Assembly: GCA_016210395.1 (NCBI GenBank)
Contig: JACQUI010000359.1
Location: forward strand, 1-8,480
Origin: Chloroflexota bacterium
Lineage (GTDB): Bacteria; Chloroflexota; Dehalococcoidia; Lucifugimonadales; JACPCL1
Length of the DNA: 8,480 nucleotides
Direction of reading: 5' to 3'
Below, piece after piece: positions 1-5,811 of this stretch. The first letter of the stretch is position 1, and each line of letters opens with the position of its first letter. The translations under genes were made by a program, and so were the position numbers. The notes beneath the pieces were generated by a model, which did not search any database, had not been told where the DNA came from, and saw only the letters and a program-made list of their open reading frames with translations.

Positions 1-1
1 A

Positions 2-454
2 CTGGAGGGCCAACTCCCCTTTCCCGCCCTCACGCTGGGCCAGGGGCGGCTCTACAAGGTGACGGCCCTGATCACCAACCGGGACCTGCCGGGGCCGGAC
101 CTGATCGGCTGGTACCGGGGGCGGTGCGGGAAGAGCGAGGAGGTCCACCGGGTGCTCAAGGAGGAGTTGGCCGGGGGCACGCTACCCTCGGGCAGCTTCG
201 GGGAGAACGCGGCGTGGTGGGCCATCGCCGCGCTGGCCTTCAATGTCCACACGGCGGTCAAGGGCCTGGCGCTGGGCGGTCCCTGGGTGAACAAGCGCCT
301 CAAGACGATCCGCTTTCACCTGCTCGCCGTGCCGGGGCGGGTGCTGGAGCGGGGAGGACAGCTGCTGGTGCGCATCGGGAAGACGCATCCGGCCTTCACG
401 CTGCTGTGTGCGGGACGGGGGCGGTTCCGGGCGCTCCTCGCCGCGCCGTCCTGA
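2..454 (+). CDS. IS1380-like transposase, C-terminal part (5' end outside the window)
   Basis: The frame is open from the left edge and ends with TGA at 452-454, leaving 150 residues of a DDE transposase that would cut and paste its own insertion sequence. Counted from base 2, it shows a YREK-like signature (Y38-x2-R41-x4-E46-x6-K53), where E46 would be the last catalytic acid. It is followed by LPSGSFGENAAWW (61-73) and a hydrophobic AFNVHTAVKGL stretch, typical of the C-terminal end of IS1380-family enzymes. The first two catalytic Asp residues lie outside the window, so I cannot tell whether the element is intact. A GTG at 59 is an internal codon, not a start. I could not fix the right end of the element; the 654-711 inverted repeat is the only candidate I saw. 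The IS4/IS1380 superfamily is firm, the exact family less so. Confidence 0.75.
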   Translation: MEGQLPFPALTLGQGRLYKVTALITNRDLPGPDLIGWYRGRCGKSEEVHRVLKEELAGGTLPSGSFGENAAWWAIAALAFNVHTAVKGLALGGPWVNKRLKTIRFHLLAVPGRVLERGGQLLVRIGKTHPAFTLLCAGRGRFRALLAAPS

Positions 455-653
455 GGCCCCTGATCGGTGCGCACGGCTTCCGCTGAGGCAGGCGGTCCAG
501 CCTGCCTCGGCCGCCGCATGGGCATCGGGGCGTCACGACCCCGGCAGCACGCCGCTCCGGCGACAACCGCACCCTGTGAGGGAGCCGCATCCCCCATTGC
601 GACGGCTCGGTCCGCCCGCCCACGCTTCGTCACGCCCGCCTATCGTCGTTTTC

Positions 654-711
654 TTACCCCAAAGACCCCCTGGACGCGCCGCGCCGACCCCAGGCGGTGG
701 ATTTGGGGTGA
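654..711. repeat. Long imperfect hairpin between transposase and the 806 gene
   Basis: TTACCCCAAA (654-663) pairs with TTTGGGGTGA (702-711) with a single mismatch that becomes a G-U wobble in RNA. A nested stem CCTGG (669-673) / CCAGG (690-694) lies inside it. The structure ends 11 bases before the -35 box of the next gene. It could be the 3' end of the insertion sequence, a terminator insulating the downstream promoter, or a regulator site. The rest of the 455-805 gap holds no convincing gene; the reading frame open through it has no ribosome binding site of its own. Confidence 0.4.
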
Positions 712-721
712 ATACGGTACA

Positions 722-750
722 TTGACGGAACAAAAGTACGTATTTATACT
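722..750 (+). promoter_or_regulatory. Sigma70-type promoter of the 806 secreted-protein gene
   Basis: TTGACG (722-727) and TATACT (745-750) are separated by exactly 17 bases, and each matches the consensus at five of six positions. Transcription would begin near 757, giving a leader of about 49 bases before the ATG at 806. This rules out the long upstream extension of that reading frame as coding. Confidence 0.75.
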
Positions 751-805
751 CAGACAGTTGGGGTATAGGCATACGCAGCGTGGGGAGTGGGAAAGGCAGG
801 AAAGT

Positions 806-1825
806 ATGTTCACCATGAGGCACAGGCCGTCCCGCGCCAGCCGACGGGGCCGCCTGAGCGCGGCCCGCAGCGCCGTCATCCTGGCGCTGGCTGGGGGCAT
901 GGCAGGGTTGCTCGTCTTGGCATCCGGAACAACAGAGGTATTGCCTGTGGGCCAGGAGACGGCTCAGCTCTCGGGGGAGACCTACATCGTGTTGAATCCC
1001 GCCGTAGGTACGGCGGCCTCCTGTGGCTGCGAGAACGGCGCTCTTCGCCTGGCCATCCCTGAAAGCTCGCTAGTGTTCAGCCAACCCTCGCTGGCCGTGG
1101 GGACGACGGTCATGGGGAGCATCGCCAGGGGGGCCTTCGTCTGCGCGCTGGGGCAAAACCAGCAGGGCGCCTGGCAAGTGAAGGTACCGGGCAACTGCGA
1201 GCAGACGGGCTGGGCCCTGGCCAATACCTTCCAGACCGTCCGCGTCGTCCTGGCTGACGGCTCAGGCCAAGCCACAGGTACGCTTGTTGCCATGCTGACG
1301 TCGCAGGCGCCTACACCTATGCACGCCGCTACACCCGCGCCATCGCCTACACCAGCCCCAACATCCACACCGGCGCCCGCGTCTCCGATCCCGCCTTCTG
1401 GCAGCGACGTCTCCTTCGGCGCAGGGGTCGTGGCCTCGCCTTCACTCACCGTGCAAATGGTGCAGGTGGTCGGCTCCACCACCTCCGGCATTGGCATTGT
1501 TGGCGATGGCGGCTCCACGTTCATGGTAGGCGTGGAGACCCAGGTAGGCTCCAACTTCCAGATCAAGCTTGCCCTGAAGAACGCCGGCGACAGCGCGCTC
1601 AACGGCGCGCTTCAGGTCCAGCTTCCCACTGGCGTGACCGCAAGCGCCTCAGCCGCCGACCAGGTGGCCGGCATCGCCAAAGTAGCGCCGGACAGGTGGG
1701 TCTTCGTGATGAACACCGGCGCCGCCAACGTCGTCGCCGACATCACCCTCACGTTCCGTGTGGGCAGCAGCGCTCCTCCAGGGTCCATGACCTTGAGAGG
1801 CATGCTGGGCCAGATCGCAGGATAG
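806..1825 (+). CDS. Secreted, membrane-anchored protein with SH3-like region, Pro/Thr linker and shared C-terminal beta domain
   Basis: The protein has 339 residues. I chose the ATG at 806 because GGAAAGGCAGGAAAG precedes it and a strong promoter lies at 722-750; the frame stays open back to 467 but that part would be untranscribed. Residues 1-20 are Arg-rich and 22-41 hydrophobic, giving a signal anchor or signal peptide. Residues 60-150 have four cysteines (73, 75, 113, 131) and a GAWQVKV...GWA pattern like bacterial SH3 domains. Residues 167-197 are a Pro/Thr/Ala linker. Residues 235-339 carry the domain also found in the genes at 5874-6404 and 5069-5770: F239-x4-E244-x3-G248-x2-F251-x7-N259, W298-x-F300, then G326-x5-G332-x-L. 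The linker suggests the C-terminal domain is held away from the membrane or wall. I do not recognise a named family. Export and domain sharing are well supported; function is unknown. Confidence 0.8.
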   Translation: MFTMRHRPSRASRRGRLSAARSAVILALAGGMAGLLVLASGTTEVLPVGQETAQLSGETYIVLNPAVGTAASCGCENGALRLAIPESSLVFSQPSLAVGTTVMGSIARGAFVCALGQNQQGAWQVKVPGNCEQTGWALANTFQTVRVVLADGSGQATGTLVAMLTSQAPTPMHAATPAPSPTPAPTSTPAPASPIPPSGSDVSFGAGVVASPSLTVQMVQVVGSTTSGIGIVGDGGSTFMVGVETQVGSNFQIKLALKNAGDSALNGALQVQLPTGVTASASAADQVAGIAKVAPDRWVFVMNTGAANVVADITLTFRVGSSAPPGSMTLRGMLGQIAG

Positions 1826-1848
1826 GGAACGCCGGCCGTAGCAATGCA

Positions 1849-1882
1849 GCGTAGGGGCGCAGCACATGCTGCGCCCCTACGC
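1849..1882. repeat. REP-like palindrome, copy 1 (also a likely bidirectional terminator)
   Basis: GCGTAGGGGCGCAGCA (1849-1864) and its exact reverse complement (1867-1882) flank a two-base CA centre, giving a 16-bp perfect stem. It lies between the TAG of the 806 gene and the TAG of the convergent lipoprotein gene. A near-identical copy is at 4558-4589. A hairpin this strong may end transcription from both sides, although neither side has a long T tract. Confidence 0.85.
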
Positions 1883-1906
1883 GCGCCAAGAGCACTGGCA
1901 AAGGGT

Positions 1907-2527
1907 CTAGGAGCAGACCGGGGCCGGCGTCGGCATGAAGCGCTCGTCCACGCCCTTCTTGACAGGCCCGCCGGACATGGGCGAGTCGAAGTCCCGGACG
2001 GCGACGTGCACAAACCAGACGCCTTCTACGCCAGGGATGGTGCTGCCGTGCGTGTCCCGCTGCAGGTCGTGGAAGTGGGTGAACCCTTTGCCGAACTGCT
2101 TCTCTACGCGCTCCTGGTCCTGCTTGCAGTTCCTTCCAGGGATGCCCAACGCCACCCAGTTCAGGTTCTGCGCCTTGCTCAGGTCCACGTCGTCGAAGTG
2201 CAGGGCCAGCAATTCCCCGCCCGGAAGCATGTAGGCGCGGTGATCGGTCATGGTGCGGAGGCTGACCGGCTCCATAAGACTGGTGAGCTGGCTCCACATC
2301 TTGTCGCTCGTCTGCAGGCTGGCAAGCTGCGCCTGAAGCCGATTTTCGCCCGTCTGCAGGCTAGCGATTTGGGCCTGAAGCCGGGCAATCTCACTGTCCT
2401 TCGCCGCCGCTTGCTCCTTCGATACCCCCTGGGTACAGGCGCCCAGCAAGAACACCGCGCCTATCGCCAGTAGGCCCAGCTTCCAGGACCTGGCCAGCCC
2501 CCTCAGAATGTTGCTCGTACTGCTCAT
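1907..2527 (-). CDS. Lipoprotein with N-terminal coiled coil and His-rich C-terminal domain
   Basis: The protein has 206 residues. A textbook Shine-Dalgarno (AGGAGG, seven bases before ATG) fixes the start. Residues 1-13 are basic, 17-30 hydrophobic, and the lipobox L28-G29-A30-C31 predicts lipidation at Cys31, so the protein should sit on the outer face of the membrane. Residues 37-82 are heptad-like coiled coil, containing two copies of a 14-residue unit, RLQAQ[IL]ASLQT (49-62 and 63-76). Residues 84-206 form a separate domain with clustered histidines (H110, H151, H153, H160, H174), including FTHFHD and GVWFVHVAV; metal or haem binding is possible but not shown. I cannot name the family. 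It is transcribed divergently from the Crp/Fnr-like gene across a 144-base gap, so that regulator may control it. Confidence 0.8.
   Translation of the reverse strand: MSSTSNILRGLARSWKLGLLAIGAVFLLGACTQGVSKEQAAAKDSEIARLQAQIASLQTGENRLQAQLASLQTSDKMWSQLTSLMEPVSLRTMTDHRAYMLPGGELLALHFDDVDLSKAQNLNWVALGIPGRNCKQDQERVEKQFGKGFTHFHDLQRDTHGSTIPGVEGVWFVHVAVRDFDSPMSGGPVKKGVDERFMPTPAPVCS
2309..2392 (-). repeat. Two tandem 42-bp units inside the lipoprotein coiled coil
   Basis: Units 2309-2350 and 2351-2392 both begin CGTCTGCAGGCT on the plus strand and keep GCCTGAAGCC at matching positions. They encode the two 14-residue coiled-coil units. A recent in-frame duplication that lengthened the stalk is the simplest explanation. 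Confidence 0.7.
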
Positions 2528-2589
2528 GACGTTGCCTCCTCTAGTGTGTGGCTGTTACAGGCAGTTCGCAGCCATGCGAGCCGCCCTTT

Positions 2590-2619
2590 TTGCTAGCGTA
2601 CAGGGCTATCACGTACAAT
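2590..2619 (+). promoter_or_regulatory. Probable promoter of the Crp/Fnr-like gene
   Basis: TTGCTA (2590-2595) and TACAAT (2614-2619) are 18 bases apart. The -10 matches consensus at five of six positions, the -35 at four. The start of transcription would fall near 2626, inside the 2622-2637 dyad and downstream of the ATGs at 2618 and 2621. Confidence 0.55.
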
Positions 2620-2621
2620 GA

Positions 2622-2637
2622 TGTCGGTTGGCCGACA
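2622..2637. promoter_or_regulatory. Dyad with Crp/Fnr operator geometry at the predicted +1
   Basis: TGTCGG-TTGG-CCGACA is a perfect 6-bp inverted repeat. Read as TGTCG-N6-CGACA it has the same 5-6-5 layout as classical CRP sites (TGTGA-N6-TCACA). It overlaps the predicted transcription start of the regulator gene, a position expected for autorepression. The protein that binds is inferred from proximity only. Confidence 0.5.
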
Positions 2638-2671
2638 ATTCGGAAGAGGAGTGAGCGCAAGGGAGGAGGCC

Positions 2672-3412
2672 ATGCTGCAAAGAGTCTTGAAGCGGGGTGT
2701 GGACGCCAAACCAAAGAACGGTCAAGCCCGTGAAACCGTAGCCGACCTCCTTGCCAAGGTGGACGTCTTCCGAGACCTTGGCAAGACAGAGATAGAAGTC
2801 CTGTTCCAGGGCGTCATGTTGCGGGAGTGCGCCCCCGGCACTGTATTCTTCACACCGGACCAACCCAGCGAGCGCCTGTTCATCCTGAAAACCGGGCAGG
2901 TTGACCTCTATCGCATCACGTCGCATGGGAAGCGGCTGCTGGTCAGGCGCATCGGGGCGGGCGCCATCTTTGGGGAGATGGGCATCCTTGGGCAGAGCAT
3001 GGAGGGGTGCTTTGCGGAGGCAACGGAAAACAGCCTCGTGTGCATAGCGACGCGTGAAGAGATCTTGCGCGTCCTGGTGCAGCGTCCGGAGGTTGCTCTG
3101 CGCGTGCTGGAAGCTGTTGGCAGCCGCCTGAGAACACTGGAAGAGCGGCTGGAAGAGGTGGTGTTCAGCCCCGTCAAAGTGCGGTTGGCAAGCTTCCTGC
3201 TGGGGAACGTCAGGCCCGGCACAGATGAAGTGCAGGGCTTCACGCAAGGTGAGGTCGCCGACGTCATCGGCGCGTTGCGCCAGACGGTGACGGAGGCCCT
3301 GAGCGAGATGCAGCGCAGCGGCTGGATAGAGGTGGCCCACAAGCGGGTCCGCGTGCTGGACAGCAAGGCGTTGGAAACGCTCGTCTCGGAAGGCGGCTCG
3401 GGGCTCCGCTAG
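2672..3412 (+). CDS. Crp/Fnr-family transcriptional regulator
   Basis: The protein has 246 residues from the ATG at 2672, which has GGGAGG five bases upstream. In-frame ATGs at 2618 and 2621 lie before the predicted transcription start, and GTG 2651 is weaker. Residues 25-135 form a cyclic-nucleotide-binding-type beta roll with G-E-M-G-I-L at 101-106. The Arg-Ser/Thr pair that holds the cAMP phosphate in E. coli CRP is not evident in the corresponding loop (QSMEGCFAEA), so the effector is probably not cAMP. Residues 138-165 form the dimer helix. Residues 168-230 are a winged helix, with LRQTVTEALSEMQ (202-214) as recognition helix. There is no N-terminal cysteine cluster of Fnr type. It is divergent from the lipoprotein gene, which makes that gene and itself the first candidate targets. 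Family assignment is secure; ligand and regulon are unknown. Confidence 0.92.
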   Translation: MLQRVLKRGVDAKPKNGQARETVADLLAKVDVFRDLGKTEIEVLFQGVMLRECAPGTVFFTPDQPSERLFILKTGQVDLYRITSHGKRLLVRRIGAGAIFGEMGILGQSMEGCFAEATENSLVCIATREEILRVLVQRPEVALRVLEAVGSRLRTLEERLEEVVFSPVKVRLASFLLGNVRPGTDEVQGFTQGEVADVIGALRQTVTEALSEMQRSGWIEVAHKRVRVLDSKALETLVSEGGSGLR

Positions 3413-3432
3413 CTAAGGCAGGGGTTGGACCG

Positions 3433-3449
3433 CCCGGCCGGCAGCCGGG
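3433..3449 (+). terminator. Possible weak terminator hairpin after the Crp/Fnr-like gene
   Basis: CCCGGC (3433-3438) and GCCGGG (3444-3449) form a six-base GC stem with a five-base loop, about 20 bases after the stop codon. No T tract follows, so it may only pause transcription or protect the mRNA 3' end. The 3413-3643 gap otherwise holds a 12-bp palindrome and a promoter. Confidence 0.3.
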
Positions 3450-3464
3450 TCAGGCGCCTGCGTC

Positions 3465-3476
3465 ATCGCTAGCGAT
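3465..3476. repeat. Perfect 12-bp palindrome ATCGCTAGCGAT
   Basis: The sequence is self-complementary with no spacer and sits in the gap between the regulator and the response regulator genes. It could be a binding site or chance; nothing else in the window matches all 12 bases. Confidence 0.3.
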
Positions 3477-3586
3477 TCGATGGCCGCGCTCGCCGTCCAC
3501 CATGTCCACCAGGGGAACCACCGTACACTTGTTTGGTTTCCAGGCCTGCGCCTCGATACATGTGTCGGATTCTATAAGACAAGCTG

Positions 3587-3615
3587 TTGCCCGCCCTTGT
3601 GCGATTCGCTATAGT
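3587..3615 (+). promoter_or_regulatory. Probable promoter of the response-regulator operon
   Basis: TTGCCC (3587-3592) and TATAGT (3610-3615) are 17 bases apart. The -10 matches at five of six positions, the -35 at four. Transcription would start near 3622, about 22 bases before the ATG at 3644, with GGGAGGG in between. Confidence 0.5.
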
Positions 3616-3643
3616 GGTTGCACCCCTGGGAGGGAAGCAACCG

Positions 3644-4009
3644 ATGCCTAAAGTGCTGGTAGTTGACGATCACGCCACGATGGTGCGCCTGCTCACCATG
3701 ACCTTACCATCTGAGTACACGGTGTCTCAGGCCACCAACGGTCAGGAAGCGGTGGAGATGGCGGAGAAGGTAGCGCCTGACCTCATGCTCCTGGACGTGA
3801 ACATGCCCGGGCTCAACGGCTTTGAGGTGCTGCGGAAAGTCAGGGAGATCAAGTCTCTTGCCAACACGAAGGTCATCATGGTCACTGCCCGGACCGACGA
3901 GTCGGACCGCAACCTGGCCCGCCAGCTCGGCGCCGATGCCTACCTCACCAAACCCTTCAGCCCCCTGGCGCTGCTGGAGGAAGTCAGCAAGCTCCTGAGC
4001 AAGAGCTAG
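3644..4009 (+). CDS. Single-domain CheY-like response regulator
   Basis: The protein has 121 residues and is one receiver domain with no output domain. Acidic pocket residues D8 and D9, phospho-acceptor D51 (in LLDVNMPG), the switch threonine T81 (in VMVTARTD context) and K103 (in TKPF) are all present, so it should be phosphorylated by a histidine kinase and signal by protein contact. The ATG at 3644 is chosen because GGGAGGG lies about ten bases before it and the promoter places transcription start near 3622; the frame is open upstream to a TTG at 3587, which lies in the -35 box. No kinase is encoded in the window. The coiled-coil gene starts six bases after the stop and is probably co-transcribed, making its product a candidate partner. 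Confidence 0.93.
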   Translation: MPKVLVVDDHATMVRLLTMTLPSEYTVSQATNGQEAVEMAEKVAPDLMLLDVNMPGLNGFEVLRKVREIKSLANTKVIMVTARTDESDRNLARQLGADAYLTKPFSPLALLEEVSKLLSKS

Positions 4010-4015
4010 CTTCCA

Positions 4016-4393
4016 ATGGAAGAGAACAAGCCGGCCAATCCCTCCACCACACTGGAAGAAGCCGCGCTCCTGGAAGCACAGCTCACCGAGTACGCCAAGG
4101 ACCTGCAAGACCTCTTCCTGGAATACCGCGACCTCTCACAGGCCTCCCACCAGACGCTGGAGATGTTCCAGCGCCGCGCCCACGAGGTCTCCGCCCTCAA
4201 CGACTTCCTCCGCAAGCGCATGGCCGAGCTCTTTGAGCTAGAGGCCGCCCACGAGGCCCTCGTCGAGCAGCTCGATCGCATCCTGTACCGCATCCAGCCT
4301 GCGGCGGCCCGGGAAAGCGTGCAAGACATTATCTGGGAAGCCCGCAAGACGCTTGAACGCCTGCGGGAAGGCCGCAAGCGCCCCGCATCTTGA
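4016..4393 (+). CDS. Small coiled-coil protein in operon with the response regulator
   Basis: The protein has 125 residues and is strongly charged. Residues 12-94 are nearly all predicted helix with leucines at heptad spacing (EAALLEAQLTEYAKDL, then SALNDFLRKRMAEL), followed by a second helix at 97-120. It has no signal peptide, membrane segment or catalytic motif. The sequence resembles the coiled-coil linkers that connect sensor modules in Chloroflexota kinases, but no kinase domain follows. It starts six bases after the receiver gene stop with only a weak ribosome binding site, so translational coupling is likely. A role as a receiver-binding scaffold is inference from the gene order. I do not recognise a named family. 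Confidence 0.8.
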   Translation: MEENKPANPSTTLEEAALLEAQLTEYAKDLQDLFLEYRDLSQASHQTLEMFQRRAHEVSALNDFLRKRMAELFELEAAHEALVEQLDRILYRIQPAAARESVQDIIWEARKTLERLREGRKRPAS

Positions 4394-4500
4394 TCACTCT
4401 GCCCTCAAGCATCTCCACTCTACCCAGAGCTAGCGGCTGTCTCGTTAGTCTGAACATAGGTCACGTTTTTCAAGGACGGGACTGGCAGGGGCGATCCAGC

Positions 4501-4647
4501 GGAGCGTGTCTCAGGGTGAGATATCGGTCGGCCTGCCGATCGTTGAACGTGGATTGCGCGTAGGGGCGCAGCATGCTGCGCCCCTACGCTTGTGTCAGGA
4601 CGAGTTTCATCGCGCTCGGAAGTGTACGCATTCCGAGACACGCCTCC
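4501..4647. repeat. Inverted repeat pair flanking palindrome copy 2
   Basis: GGAGCGTGTCTC (4501-4512) and GAGACACGCCTCC (4635-4647) are reverse complements apart from a single extra base. Further out, CAGGG and GA recur in both arms at slightly different spacing. The arms enclose the 4558-4589 palindrome and a smaller hairpin (CGGTCGGC-CT-GCCGATCG, starting near 4525). This could be a degenerate MITE-like element or a folded transcript end between convergent genes. The 4394-4670 gap holds no gene I can support. Confidence 0.4.
4558..4589. repeat. REP-like palindrome, copy 2 (perfect, no loop)
   Basis: GCGTAGGGGCGCAGCA (4558-4573) is directly followed by its exact reverse complement (4574-4589). 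It matches the copy at 1849-1882 except for that copy's central CA. It lies between the convergent genes ending at 4393 (+) and 4671 (-), the same type of junction as copy 1, and may end transcription from both sides. Confidence 0.88.
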
Positions 4648-4670
4648 GAGTCATCCCTGGCGTCCAGCGC

Positions 4671-5039
4671 CTAGAACAGCAGCGCCGCCAGGTTCTGGGC
4701 CACCAGGTACACACCGACCAGAAGCATTGCGCCGCAGATGAACGGCTCCACGCGCCGGTCAAGACGGGCGAGAAGCACCGGCGCTACTGTCGCCGCTGCC
4801 TTGACGATGAGGAAGTTGCGGACCGACGGCCCGAGAAACGTGAGCACCGCGCCCAGCAGGACGTTTGACTCGGCGCCCCCAGCGCCAAAGACCAGAAGGG
4901 ACGTCAACGTATCCCCGAAGCCGAAAAACAGGATTGCCGCTCCCCACGCAATGAACTGGAACGTCTCGCGCCGGCTGGAGCGGGTCATGGCCGACGGCGC
5001 AGGGTAGGCTGCTTGGCGTGTTGCGGCTGACAGTTCCAT
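4671..5039 (-). CDS. Small integral membrane protein, DUF5658-like
   Basis: The protein has 122 residues. Hydrophobic segments at about 28-52, 62-90 and 100-121 suggest three or four membrane helices. The motif G-D-T-L-T-S...G-x-x-E-S-N followed by a conserved-looking I-V-K resembles the DUF5658 pattern (D near the first helix, E-x-N in the loop, K in a later helix); I cannot confirm this by search. GGAGGGG lies nine bases before the ATG. The gene starts 29 bases after the stop of secreted protein B and is last in the cluster. Its first 30 bases closely resemble the start of protein B. A role in export or anchoring of proteins A and B is only a guess from position. Confidence 0.75.
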   Translation of the reverse strand: MELSAATRQAAYPAPSAMTRSSRRETFQFIAWGAAILFFGFGDTLTSLLVFGAGGAESNVLLGAVLTFLGPSVRNFLIVKAAATVAPVLLARLDRRVEPFICGAMLLVGVYLVAQNLAALLF

Positions 5040-5048
5040 AGGTTTGAT

Positions 5049-5060
5049 CCCCTCCAGGGG
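5049..5060 (-). promoter_or_regulatory. Shine-Dalgarno inside a small hairpin
   Basis: On the minus strand CCCC-TGGA-GGGG can pair with itself, and the GGAGGGG ribosome binding site of the 5039 gene is half of the stem. Ribosomes arriving from the upstream gene (stop at 5069) would open it, so translational coupling is possible. Confidence 0.35.
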
Positions 5061-5068
5061 CCTTCCTG

Positions 5069-5770
5069 CTAGTACTCCAGCGTGCGGATCCGGCCTGTAA
5101 TCTCAAAATACCCTGACATGGACGTGGGAGCGATGGTAAACGTCAGCAGGATGCCGTCGTCCGGCTGGGCGGCCAGGCCGTCCAGGCCGGCGTCGGCGGT
5201 GAACGTCCAGCTATCCGGCGATATCTTCACCACGTCGTCCACCTGGCCGGACCCAGTCACGGACAGGACCAGGCCAGGGACGCCCTCTATCTGCGATGGA
5301 ACGTCGGGCAGGATGACCGAGAACTCGGCAACCGCATCGCCGGAGCTACGGTTGATGATAGGAACCAGCACCGAGAGCGACTCCCCACGGAAAGCCTCCA
5401 CTGCGATGCTGAACTTGGTCTGGTCATCAGACGTGCCGCCGAAGAAGTTGCGGTTGTCGGGGAAGTTGAACTGCTGGGGTTTTTCCACGATCAGTGCCTG
5501 GTACACCGTGATAGGCACCTTGGCCTCGATATCGCCTCGCATGGCGTTGCCCACGGCTGCCCCCGCGCCGGTAGCGATGATCGCGAAGGCGATAAGCGCC
5601 AGCGTGGGGGAACGCTTCGCCCACCGGCCCAGGGCGCAGGCGGGCGACAGGACTGCGCCCAGGCCCCCTACCCTCTTCGCGCCAAAGCCATCCGTACGCT
5701 TGCTGGCCGCAGGGACCGGCGGAGAAACGCAGTTATTCGGCTGTTTGGGCATGTTGCGGGACAGTTCCAT
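5069..5770 (-). CDS. Secreted protein B: membrane anchor plus shared C-terminal beta domain
   Basis: From the ATG at 5770 the protein has 233 residues; an ATG at 5797 would add nine. I prefer 5770 because GAGG lies nine bases upstream and the following bases resemble the start of the 5039 gene. Residues 1-54 are a long, basic, Pro-rich cytoplasmic-type leader. Residues 55-76 form one membrane helix ending in GAAVG (with G79-D80 after it), then Q91-A-L-I-V. Residues 115-230 are the domain shared with the 806 and 6404 genes: F120-x4-E125-x3-G129-x2-L132-x7-N140, W188-x-F190, G220-x5-G226-x-I. Thus it is a paralogue of protein A, the next gene upstream, with a longer leader and longer loop before the Trp. 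Probable exported envelope or fibre protein; no named family recognised. Confidence 0.8.
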   Translation of the reverse strand: MELSRNMPKQPNNCVSPPVPAASKRTDGFGAKRVGGLGAVLSPACALGRWAKRSPTLALIAFAIIATGAGAAVGNAMRGDIEAKVPITVYQALIVEKPQQFNFPDNRNFFGGTSDDQTKFSIAVEAFRGESLSVLVPIINRSSGDAVAEFSVILPDVPSQIEGVPGLVLSVTGSGQVDDVVKISPDSWTFTADAGLDGLAAQPDDGILLTFTIAPTSMSGYFEITGRIRTLEY

Positions 5771-5811
5771 TACGCCAAGCCTCGGGCCGGTGTTCATGGC
5801 TGAGATACCGT

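Noticed and set aside
467..805. Upstream extension of the secreted-protein frame to an ATG at 467
   Set aside because: It has no ribosome binding site, and the promoter at 722-750 lies inside it; the signal segment starts only after 806.
1305..1395. Short repeated ACACC/GCGCC units as a CRISPR or tandem array
   Set aside because: They are the codons of the Pro/Thr linker; no regular direct repeats or spacers are present, and I saw no CRISPR array anywhere in the window.
1844..2473. Plus-strand open frame antisense to the lipoprotein
   Set aside because: It begins in the palindrome and reads against a frame with a lipobox, coiled coil and strong Shine-Dalgarno.
2609..3340. Minus-strand open frame of 243 codons
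   Set aside because: It is antisense to the Crp/Fnr-like gene, whose domains are unmistakable.
3563..3581. TGTC-N11-GACA inverted repeat as a second Crp/Fnr operator
   Set aside because: Only the left half matches TGTCGG, and the spacing differs from the 2622-2637 dyad, so it is at best a half-site.
4420..4641. Minus-strand open frame containing VGAQHAAPLR
   Set aside because: The peptide is a translation of the REP-like palindrome; there is no ribosome binding site or domain.
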